Below are positions 50,748-59,328 of a DNA stretch of 64,000 nucleotides, piece by piece (position 1 is the stretch's first letter; every line of letters starts with the position of its first letter). Under the pieces are notes generated by a model. It was given only the letters and a program-made list of their open reading frames with translations. It was not told the DNA's origin and searched no databases. The stretch comes from Brevundimonas sp. MF30-B (GTDB lineage: Bacteria; Pseudomonadota; Alphaproteobacteria; Caulobacterales; Caulobacteraceae), in the NCBI RefSeq assembly GCF_004683885.1, contig NZ_CP038440.1, positions 2,514,001 through 2,578,000 of the forward strand, in the 5' to 3' direction. Both the position numbers and the translations under genes were made by a program.

Positions 50748-51695
50748 ATGCCCGCCGCTCCCCGCATCGCGCCCTCTGCCCTTTTTAGCCGCGAGGCCTG
50801 GGCGCCTTTCCAAACTCGTAAGGCGTGGGTTGGACCCCTGCTCCTAGCGCATTGCTGGTCGGTCATCGGGCTGGCGATCATGGTCGCAGTGATCTGGCCG
50901 ATCCTCATTCCCCTGTGTGTCATGGTGATCGGCGCGCGGCAGCTGGGCCTGGCCATCCTGATGCACGAGGCGGCCCACGGCGGCCTATCGACCAAGGCGA
51001 GCCTGAACGATTTTTTGGGCCAATGGCTGTGCGCGGCGCCCGTCGGCGCCAGCCTGGCCGCCTATCGTCCTTACCACCTAGCCCATCATCGCTTCACCCA
51101 GCAGCCGGAGGATCCCGACCTGGCCCTGTCGTCGCCCTTTCCGGTCAGCCCCGCATCGCTGCGGCGCAAGCTGATCCGCGACATCACGGGCCAGACCTTC
51201 TTCAAGCAGCGCGTGCTGCTGCCGCTGGCCGCGTCCCGGGGGCGCACCGCGCGACGCGCCACCGACGACCACGCCTACGAGGCTCTGGTCACGGGTCGGT
51301 CCATCCTGCCTTTCGTGATCTGGAACCTCGGCCTGCGGGCGGCGCTCGCCCTTGCCGGCCTCTGGTGGGCCTTTTTCGTGCTATGGCTGCTGCCGATGGC
51401 GACTTGGTTTTCCATGGTCACCCGCATCCGCAACATCGCAGAACACGCCTGTGTCGAGGGTTCGGCTGACGACGCCTTCCGCGCCGCGCGCACCACCCGC
51501 GCCCGCTGGTGGGAGCGTGCCTTCGTCGCGCCGTACTGGGTTAACTTCCACGCCGAGCATCACCTGTTCATGCATGTGCCCTGCTGGAAGCTCCCGGCGT
51601 TGAACCGCGCACTGGCGTCGAGCGTCGAAGGCGGACGTATGGAGCGGGCTGACGGCTATATCGAAGTGCTGAAGCGAGCAGCGTCGCGCACGTGA
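50748..51695 (+). CDS. Fatty acid desaturase
   Basis: A 315-residue membrane desaturase of the FA_desaturase family. Three histidine clusters: HEAAH (residues 73-77), HLAHH (110-114) and HAEHHLFMHVP near 268-278. The hydrophobic helices (~30-70, 195-225) flank them. Unlike the 34.9-kb desaturase it matches the acyl-lipid type. It is divergent from the XRE module, and its TGA overlaps the GTG start of the methyltransferase gene (GTGA), indicating coupling. Confidence 0.9.
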   Translation: MPAAPRIAPSALFSREAWAPFQTRKAWVGPLLLAHCWSVIGLAIMVAVIWPILIPLCVMVIGARQLGLAILMHEAAHGGLSTKASLNDFLGQWLCAAPVGASLAAYRPYHLAHHRFTQQPEDPDLALSSPFPVSPASLRRKLIRDITGQTFFKQRVLLPLAASRGRTARRATDDHAYEALVTGRSILPFVIWNLGLRAALALAGLWWAFFVLWLLPMATWFSMVTRIRNIAEHACVEGSADDAFRAARTTRARWWERAFVAPYWVNFHAEHHLFMHVPCWKLPALNRALASSVEGGRMERADGYIEVLKRAASRT

Positions 51696-52354
51696 CGACC
51701 CTGCTTACGCCGCACACGGCCCGCGACTTCATCCTGGCCAACACACGGTTGCAGCCGGTGTCGCACGCACCGGAAATCTCACTGTGGCTGGCCGACGAGG
51801 TCACCCCCCTATGGCGTCTGACCGAGGAGGAGCTGGGCGAGATGGGATTGCCCCCGCCGTTCTGGGCCTTCGCCTGGGCGGGCGGCCAGGCGATTGCGCG
51901 GTGGCTGCTGGATCATCCGGAGACGGCGCGTGGCCGCGTGGTTCTGGACTTGGCTTGCGGATCGGGGCTCGTCGGCGTGGCGGCCATGAAGGCGGGCGCC
52001 GCCTCGGTGCTGTGCGCCGACATCGATCCGTTTTGCCGGGCGGCGGTTGCGCTGAACGCCCAGGCCAACGCCGTGCTGTTGTCCTTCACCGAAGCGGACC
52101 TGCTGGACGACCCTCCGCCCAGCGCCGACCTGATGCTGGCTGGAGACGTGTGTTATGAGAAGCCGATGACGGAGCGCGTGCTGGCTTGGCTGCGGCAGGC
52201 GCGCGAGGCCGGTTCCGAAGTGCTGATCGGCGATCCGGGGCGGACCTATTTCCCAAGGCAGGGGCTGGAGCTTCTGGCCGAGTACACGGTTGCGACAACC
52301 CGTGAACTCGAGGATCAGGAAGTAAAGCGCAGTCGCGTGTGGCGAATGCCCTAG
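51692..52354 (+). CDS. Class I SAM-dependent methyltransferase (ETFB lysine methyltransferase-like)
   Basis: A 220-residue methyltransferase. SAM motif I is LDLACGSGLVGVAA (residues ~88-101), and the preceding PPFWAFAWAGGQAIARWLLD is characteristic of the electron-transfer-flavoprotein beta-subunit lysine methyltransferase (METTL20) group, which is related to PrmA. The start is a GTG at 51692 overlapping the desaturase stop. Target assignment is by motif only. The stop overlaps the convergent small membrane-protein gene (CTAG). Confidence 0.85.
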   Translation: MTTLLTPHTARDFILANTRLQPVSHAPEISLWLADEVTPLWRLTEEELGEMGLPPPFWAFAWAGGQAIARWLLDHPETARGRVVLDLACGSGLVGVAAMKAGAASVLCADIDPFCRAAVALNAQANAVLLSFTEADLLDDPPPSADLMLAGDVCYEKPMTERVLAWLRQAREAGSEVLIGDPGRTYFPRQGLELLAEYTVATTRELEDQEVKRSRVWRMP

Positions 52355-52569
52355 ATGGCCATCGCCCCGCCAAGGGCCGCGCCAATCAGGGCCGCCGCCG
52401 CGGCTCCGCCGACGATCAGCAGCCAGCGTGGCATCAGTTGCGCCTTGACGTGTTCCTCGATGGTCTGATCGTTGGCCGCCCGGCCGTCAAAGCGCGAAGG
52501 CCCGGGAGCGCGCCAGGCTGCTGTTTCTCTTATGGCGTAGCGACGGGGGCTAAGGCTCAGCTCTTCCAT
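52351..52569 (-). CDS. Small C-terminally anchored membrane protein
   Basis: A 72-residue protein with a polar N terminus and one C-terminal hydrophobic segment (PRWLLIVGGAAAAALIGAALGGAMAI). No family recognised. It is convergent with the methyltransferase gene. Codon use is compatible with a real gene, but there is no operon partner, so confidence is moderate. Confidence 0.5.
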   Translation of the reverse strand: MEELSLSPRRYAIRETAAWRAPGPSRFDGRAANDQTIEEHVKAQLMPRWLLIVGGAAAAALIGAALGGAMAI

Positions 52570-52604
52570 GAGGCCTCAACGGCGAAAGCCCTCAAGGCGT
52601 TCCG

Positions 52605-53630
52605 TCAGGCCGCCTCCGGGATGCGGGCTTCGATCCCGGCCAGAAAGAGGTATTCGACATTGCGCAGGCGGCCCACCACGCCCACCTTTCGCCCCCTGGG
52701 ATCGTGGATGCCGATGCGGGCTCCGACGTAGCGGGGTCGCTCGATCTCGATCACCTGCACGGGGCCGCGTCCCGAAAGCATGTCAACCAGGCTTTCCCGG
52801 TCCAGATAGCCCTCGTCGTTGAAGCTGACCATCAAGCGCGGGCTGTCGATGGCGTCGATCACCGACTTCAGGGCCGGGCCGATGCCGGGACGGCTGTTGA
52901 AGACGCTTTTCCTAGTTCGGCAATCGATGCGCTTGTTGGCGACGCCATAGGTTTCGGGCCTGTCCCAGAGCGTGAGGGTCTCCCAGACGTGATAGTTGCC
53001 GAGGTACGAATGCTGATTGTAGGGCGGGTCGAGATAGACCAGATCGGCCGTCACGCTCGGGGCGATCTCGAGGGCGTCAGCGAGGGTCGCCTTGCCGACG
53101 CCTTCAGTGAGGTCGGGCGTCCGCAACTCCAGAGGCCGCAACGCTCTCGGCGCCCAGGCTTTCATATAGGCCATCTGCAGGCCCGCTGTGGAATCGACCC
53201 GGTCGGCGGCCTCCATCAGGCTCGTTAGCGCTATCGCCTCCAGCTCAGGCTCGAGAGCCAGGCCTGCAATGGCCTGCCTCACGCCTTCGATCCGCGCACC
53301 GTTCTCCGGATGAAAATACCGGGCCTTCCGGCAGTAGGCCTCGGTGAACCATCCGTCGCGGGGCGGGGCGTGTCGCAGCTCGGCGATCAGGCGGGACGCA
53401 CGCTCGCTCCAAACCTGGGCGTCGGCCTGGACATAGCAGGTCGCCAGGGCGTGAGCGAAGGCGGTGACGTCATTGGACCATACGCCGTACCCTTGGCGCT
53501 TCAGCGCATGGCCCACACGCGCAGTCCCCGAAAACAGGTCGCACACCATGCCGCCCATCGGCAACGCCGCTCGGACGGCGCCGGTGACATGGCCCAAGAG
53601 GGCGCGCTTTGAGCCGATGTATTTTATCAT
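52605..53630 (-). CDS. D12-class N6-adenine DNA methyltransferase (orphan)
   Basis: A 341-residue DNA adenine methyltransferase of the Dam/D12 type. The N terminus MIKYIGSKRALLGHV and DLFSGTARVGHALK form the SAM-binding motif. Asp201-Pro-Pro-Tyr204 in the catalytic DPPYNQHSY, and LMVSFNDEGYLDR, complete the signature. No restriction endonuclease gene lies beside it, so it appears to be an orphan enzyme; modification specificity cannot be read. GC content is like the rest of the window. Confidence 0.9.
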   Translation of the reverse strand: MIKYIGSKRALLGHVTGAVRAALPMGGMVCDLFSGTARVGHALKRQGYGVWSNDVTAFAHALATCYVQADAQVWSERASRLIAELRHAPPRDGWFTEAYCRKARYFHPENGARIEGVRQAIAGLALEPELEAIALTSLMEAADRVDSTAGLQMAYMKAWAPRALRPLELRTPDLTEGVGKATLADALEIAPSVTADLVYLDPPYNQHSYLGNYHVWETLTLWDRPETYGVANKRIDCRTRKSVFNSRPGIGPALKSVIDAIDSPRLMVSFNDEGYLDRESLVDMLSGRGPVQVIEIERPRYVGARIGIHDPRGRKVGVVGRLRNVEYLFLAGIEARIPEAA

Positions 53631-53687
53631 TGCCGAGCCAGCCTAGCAGAAGAGGCGAGTCGCCGTAGCTGCGAGGGATCAGCCACG

Positions 53688-54578
53688 TCACGCCTTGGCG
53701 GCGCCCGCCCTGAGATTGCGTTCTGCTATGGCCACAACTGCGACCCCGCCCATGGTCAGCGCCGCGCCGGCCAGAATCTGCCCCGTGAGGACGTCGCCCA
53801 TGAAGCCCCAGCCTATGCCGATCGAGACGATGGGCGTCGCCAGGAGATAGGGCGTCACCCGTCCAGCCTCGCGCTTCTGAACCAGCCAGAAGACCAGGCT
53901 GGTCGCGATGACTGAAGACACGACGCCAGCCCAAAGGAGGCTGACCCATACCAGAGGCGTGGCCTGGATCAGAGCGGCGACCTGTCCGGTCTCGAAGGCT
54001 GCGGACGCCATGGCCAGGCTGGGCAGGGCCACCAGGGCCAGCAGCCCCTGCATCTTCAGCGGCGGGATCGAGGTGGTGCGGCGAGCGATGACCGTGGTCA
54101 GGGCCCAGGCCGCGCTGCCGGCGGCTCCGACCAGGATGGCCTTCCAATCCTCCAGCGCGTGCGGGTCCAGGGTCATCCAGGCGACGCCGAAGAAGGCCAC
54201 CAGCATGCCGGCCAGCGCCAGACGCGACAGCCGCTCGCCAAGGATGAGAAAGGCGAACAGGGCGGTGAAAGGGATCCAAAGCTGCGTCGCCACCGACACC
54301 GGGCTGACGTCCTGGGCCAGCCAGAAGGCCAGATAGATCAAGCCGTAGTGCAGCGGCCCGCCAACCAGGACGATGATGGCCAGGCTTTTCCAGTTCGGGA
54401 AGGGAGGCCGCACGAACCAGACCAGGCAGGCCGCGGCCAGGGCGAAGCGCAGACTGCCGACCAGCAGCGGGGGCATGACCTCGGTGGCCACCTTGGCCGC
54501 GGCGTTGTTCACGCCCCAGATGATCAGCACGGCCAGGATCGCGGCCATTTCGATGGGTGTGAGGCGCTGATCGTGCAT
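53688..54578 (-). CDS. EamA/DMT-family transporter
   Basis: A 296-residue permease of the DMT superfamily with ten predicted helices in two EamA repeats. Distinctive segments are LIIWGVNNAAAKVATEVMPPLLVGSLRFALAA, QDVSPVSVATQLWIPFTALFAFLILGERLSR and the second repeat YLLATPIVSIGIGWGFMGDVLTG. It differs clearly from the 43-kb EamA protein. It reads toward the methyltransferase 57 bp away. Substrate unknown. Confidence 0.92.
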   Translation of the reverse strand: MHDQRLTPIEMAAILAVLIIWGVNNAAAKVATEVMPPLLVGSLRFALAAACLVWFVRPPFPNWKSLAIIVLVGGPLHYGLIYLAFWLAQDVSPVSVATQLWIPFTALFAFLILGERLSRLALAGMLVAFFGVAWMTLDPHALEDWKAILVGAAGSAAWALTTVIARRTTSIPPLKMQGLLALVALPSLAMASAAFETGQVAALIQATPLVWVSLLWAGVVSSVIATSLVFWLVQKREAGRVTPYLLATPIVSIGIGWGFMGDVLTGQILAGAALTMGGVAVVAIAERNLRAGAAKA

Positions 54579-54653
54579 CAGCGGCCTATGGCACGGGGCT
54601 GACGGCGCGTCGGCTCACATTCGATGACGCGCCGTTACCTCATCGCGCGAGCC

Positions 54654-55148
54654 TTAGAACGGAATGTCGTCGTTCAGGTCATAGCTTTCCTTGGGACCCG
54701 AAGGCTTGTTGGCGCCGCCGGTCGAGAAGCCTGAGGAGTAGTCGTCGTCGTTTCCGCGGCCATAGCCGCCGCGGTCGCCGCCGCCGGACCCGCCGTCACG
54801 GCCGCCCAGCATGGTCAGCTGGCCGTTGAAGCGCTGGATGACGATCTCGGTGGTGTATTTCTCGACGCCCTGCTGGTCGGTGTATTTGCGGGTCGTCAGC
54901 GAGCCCTCGATGTAAACGGTGGAGCCCTTCTTCAGGTAGTTTTCGGCCACTTTGACGATGTTCTCGTTGAAGATGACCACTTGGTGCCACTCGGTCTTCT
55001 CCTTGCGCTCGCCCGAGGACTTGTCGCGCCAGCTTTCCGAGGTCGCGATGCGCAGATTGCAGACGCGGTCGCCGGAATTCAGCGTCCGGATCTCCGGATC
55101 CTTGCCCAGATTGCCGATGAGGATGACCTTGTTGACGCTGCCCGCCAT
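54654..55148 (-). CDS. ssb: Single-stranded DNA-binding protein
   Basis: The 164-residue SSB, needed in replication, repair and recombination. The OB-fold (residues ~1-110) starts [23 protein letters not shown] and includes [23 protein letters not shown] Gly/Ser/Asp-rich linker leads to the acidic protein-docking tail DLNDDIPF. The ATG at 55148 follows AGGAACATTAGGTC. It is upstream of the EamA gene on the same strand. Confidence 0.98.
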   Translation of the reverse strand: MAGSVNKVILIGNLGKDPEIRTLNSGDRVCNLRIATSESWRDKSSGERKEKTEWHQVVIFNENIVKVAENYLKKGSTVYIEGSLTTRKYTDQQGVEKYTTEIVIQRFNGQLTMLGGRDGGSGGGDRGGYGRGNDDDYSSGFSTGGANKPSGPKESYDLNDDIPF

Positions 55149-55207
55149 GACCTAATGTTCCTTTTTCGTTCTCGCTCGCGACACCTAGCAGGGCGCGTGT
55201 TCAAATT

Positions 55208-55627
55208 CTAGTTCGGGGCGACCGCCACCGGCGCGCCGTCGATGCGGCGTTGGATGGCGCCCGGGATCGCCAGACGGCCGTCGCCAGTCCTCGCCAGGGC
55301 GAAGAAGCGCGGGCCCGTCAGCTGCTTGCCGAACGACACTCCGCCGCGGTCGATGAAGATGAACTGGCCCTGATAGGCCCCGATCGCCTCACGGTTCGAG
55401 CCGCCCATGCTCAGGAAACGCAGCCGCATCTCCTCCAGACGGGCCGCGCAGAATTCGATCTGCGGCTGGTCCTCGGCCAGGACATTCAGGCGTTCGATGT
55501 TGCGGCCGTCGTCCGTCAGCGCCACCGAATAGCAGACGCCCGGATCGCGCGGCGCCTCGATCGTCTCCGCGCAGGCGGCCAGCGTCAGGGGTGCGCAGAG
55601 CGCGAGGGCGGCAAGCGAGACGCGCAT
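55208..55627 (-). CDS. Putative lipoprotein of unknown function
   Basis: A 139-residue predicted lipoprotein. The signal peptide MRVSLAALALCAPLTLAAC ends at a lipobox Cys19. The mature part contains VCYSVALTDDGRNIERLNVLAEDQPQIEFCAARLEEMR, with two cysteines. The ATG at 55627 overlaps the stop of the upstream gene (ATGA). No family was recognised; the pair may form an envelope unit. Confidence 0.78.
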   Translation of the reverse strand: MRVSLAALALCAPLTLAACAETIEAPRDPGVCYSVALTDDGRNIERLNVLAEDQPQIEFCAARLEEMRLRFLSMGGSNREAIGAYQGQFIFIDRGGVSFGKQLTGPRFFALARTGDGRLAIPGAIQRRIDGAPVAVAPN

Positions 55628-56310
55628 CAGTTCAGACCTGGGAATTGGCAGTTGCGATCCTGCTCCGCCAGCGTGCGGAAGCGGTTGTTGTCGGCCGACT
55701 GCTCCACACGGCGCGGAACCAGGCGAAGGGTGGTGTCGCCCCAGCGGCCGTAGTCGGCCTCGCCAGGCCGCACGCAGGCGCCGGCGTAGAGCGCGCGCAC
55801 GCAGGCGTTCAGGCTGAGCCCCTGCCCCACCGCGCGCCATTCCCCGCCCACATGGCGCAGGCAGGCGGGGCCGGAAACCGGCGCGGGCGCCGGCCGGGAC
55901 GGCTGGCTTGCCGCCGGCTGTCCCGGGTCGATCGGCGCCGGCTCGTCGAACTCGAAGCTCGGCAGCTCCGGCGGCGGCGCGAAGGCAGCCGTCGGCGCGG
56001 CCGCCAGCTCGCCGGAGGCGTCCAGACCCACGTCCAGCGCGCCCGTGGCGACGCCGTTGCGACGCGCGCAGTCGGCCAGGGTCGCCTGGCCCACGAACTG
56101 GCCGTCGACGAAGCAGCGAAGCTGGCGGGTCGGCTCCAGCGAGGGGGCGTCGGCCAAGTCTACCACGAGGCCGCCACGATCGGCCGGCGACGCCGGGTCG
56201 GGTCCGTCGTCACGCCCCCCGCCCATCACCACGGCTAGGCCGATGGCGGCAACCACGGCGACGCCGCCGCCGATCAGCAGGATGGTGCGTGTGTCTTTGG
56301 AAAGGGCCAT
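55627..56310 (-). CDS. Membrane-anchored hypothetical protein
   Basis: A 227-residue protein with one N-terminal membrane segment (TILLIGGGVAVVAAIGLAVVM) and a Pro/Ala-rich middle. The periplasmic part contains about six cysteines (RCFVDG, ADCARR, PACLRH, NACVRAL, GACVRPG, RNCQFPG). It is co-transcribed with the following lipoprotein gene, with which it overlaps by 1 bp. Cys-rich extracytoplasmic proteins may use disulphides, but the function is unknown. Confidence 0.75.
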   Translation of the reverse strand: MALSKDTRTILLIGGGVAVVAAIGLAVVMGGGRDDGPDPASPADRGGLVVDLADAPSLEPTRQLRCFVDGQFVGQATLADCARRNGVATGALDVGLDASGELAAAPTAAFAPPPELPSFEFDEPAPIDPGQPAASQPSRPAPAPVSGPACLRHVGGEWRAVGQGLSLNACVRALYAGACVRPGEADYGRWGDTTLRLVPRRVEQSADNNRFRTLAEQDRNCQFPGLN

Positions 56311-56378
56311 GGAAACTCGCGCGGACTGGAGCCCCAATAACCCCGCGGGCCCCTAGGCCGTCAACGCACTTTCGCGGA

Positions 56379-59060
56379 TCAACCCCCGGCCAGACGCGCC
56401 AGGGCCGACTGATAGTTGGCGATCTGATTGGTCAGATAGGCCGGGGCCTCGCCCGTGACAGGCCGAGCGTTGGCGTTGACGGGATTCATGGCGCGATAGG
56501 CGCTTCGCACCGTGGTCATCGCCGCCGTCAGACGATCGATCGCCGCCTTGATCTGATCGGCGCCCGACAGCGAAAGGGACGACGGCAGGTCCAGGCCGAA
56601 CGTCTTGGGCCCTTTGTCGGCGGAGGGGCCGACGTGACCCGAGGCCAGACCCAGACCGGCCAGGGCGTCGCGCCCGGCCTCGCCCGGTATCAGCACCGCA
56701 CTCTTGCCGTTGCGCGAGGTCAGGGTCAGTTGCTGCAGCCTCTGCGCGTCCAGGGACAGCGGCCCGGCGTCCTTGTCGCGTACGGTCGTGACCGTCACCC
56801 TGAGCGCGAGGCTGGAGGCTCGCTCGATCTTCAAGGCCAGGGTTTCGAGCGTATCGCGCGCCTCGATGGTAATGGTGGTCTTGCGGGTTCCGACCTGGAC
56901 CTGGAACCGATCGCCCACGCGCAGGGCGGTGGCGTCCACCAGCCGGCGCGATTCCGCGCCCGGGAGTTCGCCCTGCGGCAGGCCCAGTCGATCCAGCGCG
57001 CTGACGCCGCCGCTTGAGATCGAAAGGGCGGTCGGGGCGGCCATCATGCCCTCTCCGGCCCAGTCGCGCGACCATTCGACCTGCCCCGACAGGGGATCCA
57101 GCCGCGCCAGATAGGCCCGCGTCGGATCCTCGGGCTTGGCGCCGGCGGGACGGTCATGGACGCCGGTGATCCAGACCTTGCCGTCGTGCACCTTCATGTC
57201 GGCGGCCGTGTCGTCGCCTTGGCCGCCGAAATAGGTCAGCCGGTCTTCCCCGGAAGGCGACAGGTCTGCGCTCATCACCGCGACAAAGGCGTCCGAGCCG
57301 CCGGAATGGGTCGTCGCAGGCGCGCCGACATCCAGCGCCGGATTGCGGGTCGCGCCCGCCAGGACCAGCCGGCCGTCGACGACCGACAGGCCGGCGATCT
57401 CGCCCGAGGCTACGCCCAGGTCCCGGCTGGCGGTCAGTTGCGGACGTCCATCGCCATCCAGGGTGAAGCGCCGCACCACCAGCCGTCCGCCTTCGACGCC
57501 TGCGGTGTACAGATCGTCCCCGTCGCGCGTTAGGGCCTGGACGGCGTCGTCACCTGCGCCGCCGAACTGCACCGATCCCGCCATCGCCGCCCTGACCGGG
57601 GCCAGATCGTGAAGCCGGCTTTCCTGGAAAGTCTGCAGATATCCGTCCCAGCCGCCCAGGGCGGCCGAGCCGGGCAAGGCTGAACGGGCGCGGCCCGCCA
57701 CGAAGACCTGGCCGTTGTCGCCGAACACCACCGCGGTGGCCTCATCCTCGGCCCTGGCCCCGCGTCGCTGTGTCCACATCTCGGTTCCGGCGGCGTCGAA
57801 GACGGTGACGAAGCTGTCGGCCAGGGCCGCGTCATGACCCGCCTGCCCGGGCTCCAGCGCCCCGACCACCGATCCAGCGACAGCCACGCGCCCGTCGGAG
57901 GCGACCGAGATCGCATAGCCGCTGGCTTGATCCGCCGCGCCCAGCAGCCGTGTGGTGACGACCCGGCCCGTCGAATCCAGCTGCATCAGCGCGACGTCGG
58001 TACGGCCCTTGATCGGCTGGTGGTCCGCGCCGGACGCCAGGTCGGCGACGATCCAGGTGGAGCCGTCTGGTCCCGCTGCCGCTGCGCGCACGGCCGACAC
58101 GCCCGGCGGAAGGCTGGACTGACCGATGCGGCCGTCCACGAAAAAGGTTTCACCCGGCCGCTCCAGCCCCGCCGAGCCGTCCGCGGCGAACTTCAGCACC
58201 TGCCGGCCGGCGCCGGTGTCCTGGATCACCTGGACGGAATCAGCCTGGGGCGCGGCGGAGAAGGCGATTGTCTCCGTCGCCACGCCGCGCACGGCCAGGG
58301 CCCAGCGGTCCCCGAGCGCAGGCAGGGTGATGGTCCGATCACCAACCTTCAGCGTCCGAGGCTCGGCGTCGACCTGCTGGCGGGCGAAGCGCGTGTCCAG
58401 GCCTGACGCCTCCAGCCTTGCGTTCATGAAGGCGACGACGTTGTCGAATGTGCGAGGCTGACCGCCCATCTGATCCAGATCGATCTCGACCTGGATCGTC
58501 TGCGAGCCCTTCTTCGCGGTCACGGCGAAGGCGGTCGGCCCCTCGAAGGCGGCCACCGGCGTGGCCAGGGAACCCTCGTGCAGCGCAGGCGTCACCACCG
58601 CCGGCGCGCCGCGTGGTATGGCGGCTGTGGTCGCCGTGGTGGTCTTGGACACGCCCTGAACCAGATTGACCTGATCCAACTTGGCGCCGGCGAGATAGGT
58701 CGTCAGTTCCGCCAGGCCCGAAGAGAAGCGCTTGGCGATCAGGGCCGCCTCGGACGCCGGCAGGCCTTTGCCGCCCGTGCGCTCGGCCAGCGCCTTGAGC
58801 GTCTCAAGCCCTTGATACAGGGCGAACATCTTGCGGTAGTCCGCCGACGCCCCCGCCAGGTCCAGGCGCGGCGCCGTTTCGTCGATGATCCGGCGGCCCG
58901 CCAGCGCGGCGCGGACCAGGGCCGGCGTCTCGGTCGGCTTGGCGGACGGCGACCAGGGTGCGGTAGGCTGCGTCTTGCGCGCGGTCGCGGCCGCGCCTCC
59001 CGCGCCGGACGAGCCCCAGCTCTGGCCGTAAAGGCCCAGCAGATAGCTGTTGTCGATCAC
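56379..59060 (-). CDS. FlaEY-like flagellin-locus protein with beta-propeller repeats
   Basis: An 893-residue protein. The N terminus (GTG start, MIDNSYLLGLYGQSWG) is followed by repeated beta-propeller-like motifs (DGSTWIVADLA, DGRVAVAGSVVG, NGQVFVAGRARS, DGKVWITGVHD), typical of SBBP-type repeats. The length and position next to flagellins resemble the Caulobacter FlaEY protein, needed for flagellin production or modification. The FlaEY name is by resemblance and context only. It lies downstream of the 60-kb flagellin gene on the same strand and has a CtrA-type site upstream. Confidence 0.7.
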   Translation of the reverse strand: MIDNSYLLGLYGQSWGSSGAGGAAATARKTQPTAPWSPSAKPTETPALVRAALAGRRIIDETAPRLDLAGASADYRKMFALYQGLETLKALAERTGGKGLPASEAALIAKRFSSGLAELTTYLAGAKLDQVNLVQGVSKTTTATTAAIPRGAPAVVTPALHEGSLATPVAAFEGPTAFAVTAKKGSQTIQVEIDLDQMGGQPRTFDNVVAFMNARLEASGLDTRFARQQVDAEPRTLKVGDRTITLPALGDRWALAVRGVATETIAFSAAPQADSVQVIQDTGAGRQVLKFAADGSAGLERPGETFFVDGRIGQSSLPPGVSAVRAAAAGPDGSTWIVADLASGADHQPIKGRTDVALMQLDSTGRVVTTRLLGAADQASGYAISVASDGRVAVAGSVVGALEPGQAGHDAALADSFVTVFDAAGTEMWTQRRGARAEDEATAVVFGDNGQVFVAGRARSALPGSAALGGWDGYLQTFQESRLHDLAPVRAAMAGSVQFGGAGDDAVQALTRDGDDLYTAGVEGGRLVVRRFTLDGDGRPQLTASRDLGVASGEIAGLSVVDGRLVLAGATRNPALDVGAPATTHSGGSDAFVAVMSADLSPSGEDRLTYFGGQGDDTAADMKVHDGKVWITGVHDRPAGAKPEDPTRAYLARLDPLSGQVEWSRDWAGEGMMAAPTALSISSGGVSALDRLGLPQGELPGAESRRLVDATALRVGDRFQVQVGTRKTTITIEARDTLETLALKIERASSLALRVTVTTVRDKDAGPLSLDAQRLQQLTLTSRNGKSAVLIPGEAGRDALAGLGLASGHVGPSADKGPKTFGLDLPSSLSLSGADQIKAAIDRLTAAMTTVRSAYRAMNPVNANARPVTGEAPAYLTNQIANYQSALARLAGG

Positions 59061-59097
59061 GGCGCGACCCTTTCGCCGTCAGTGTGGCGGGGCCGGG

Positions 59098-59112
59098 GTA
59101 ACCGCCGGTTAA
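59098..59112 (-). promoter_or_regulatory. Candidate CtrA box upstream of the FlaEY-like gene
   Basis: On the minus strand TTAA-N7-TTAC (TTAACCGGCGGTTACC, 59112-59097) fits the CtrA operator TTAA-N7-TTAA with one mismatch, 38 bp before the start codon. In Caulobacterales CtrA controls flagellar genes; the match is by pattern only. Confidence 0.4.
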
Positions 59113-59199
59113 CGCGAGCGTGATCGCGCGTGCCGGAACCTGACATAACGCAGGCTGTTGAAAGCGCGCCTCGGGGCCATGTTCCTTGGGAGATGCGTG

Positions 59200-59328
59200 A
59201 TGAAACCACGACAGATGCTGCGATCCATCCTGGGCCTGTACGGCTTTGGCCCCAAGGCCCCGTTGCGCCCGCACAGGTCGGCCGAAGAGATCGGCCGGGC
59301 CAGCCCGGCGCGCCTCTCTGTGCGCTGA
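59200..59328 (+). CDS. Candidate 42-residue protein in the flagellin locus
   Basis: A plus-strand reading frame with ATG at 59200, eight nt after GGGAGATG, and TGA at 59326. It ends in the base directly before the flagellin stop. The product starts MKPRQMLRSILGLYGFGPKA and is basic (about nine Arg/Lys). GC-rich third positions match coding DNA. I do not recognise a family and there is no promoter evidence, so it could be chance. Confidence 0.35.
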   Translation: MKPRQMLRSILGLYGFGPKAPLRPHRSAEEIGRASPARLSVR

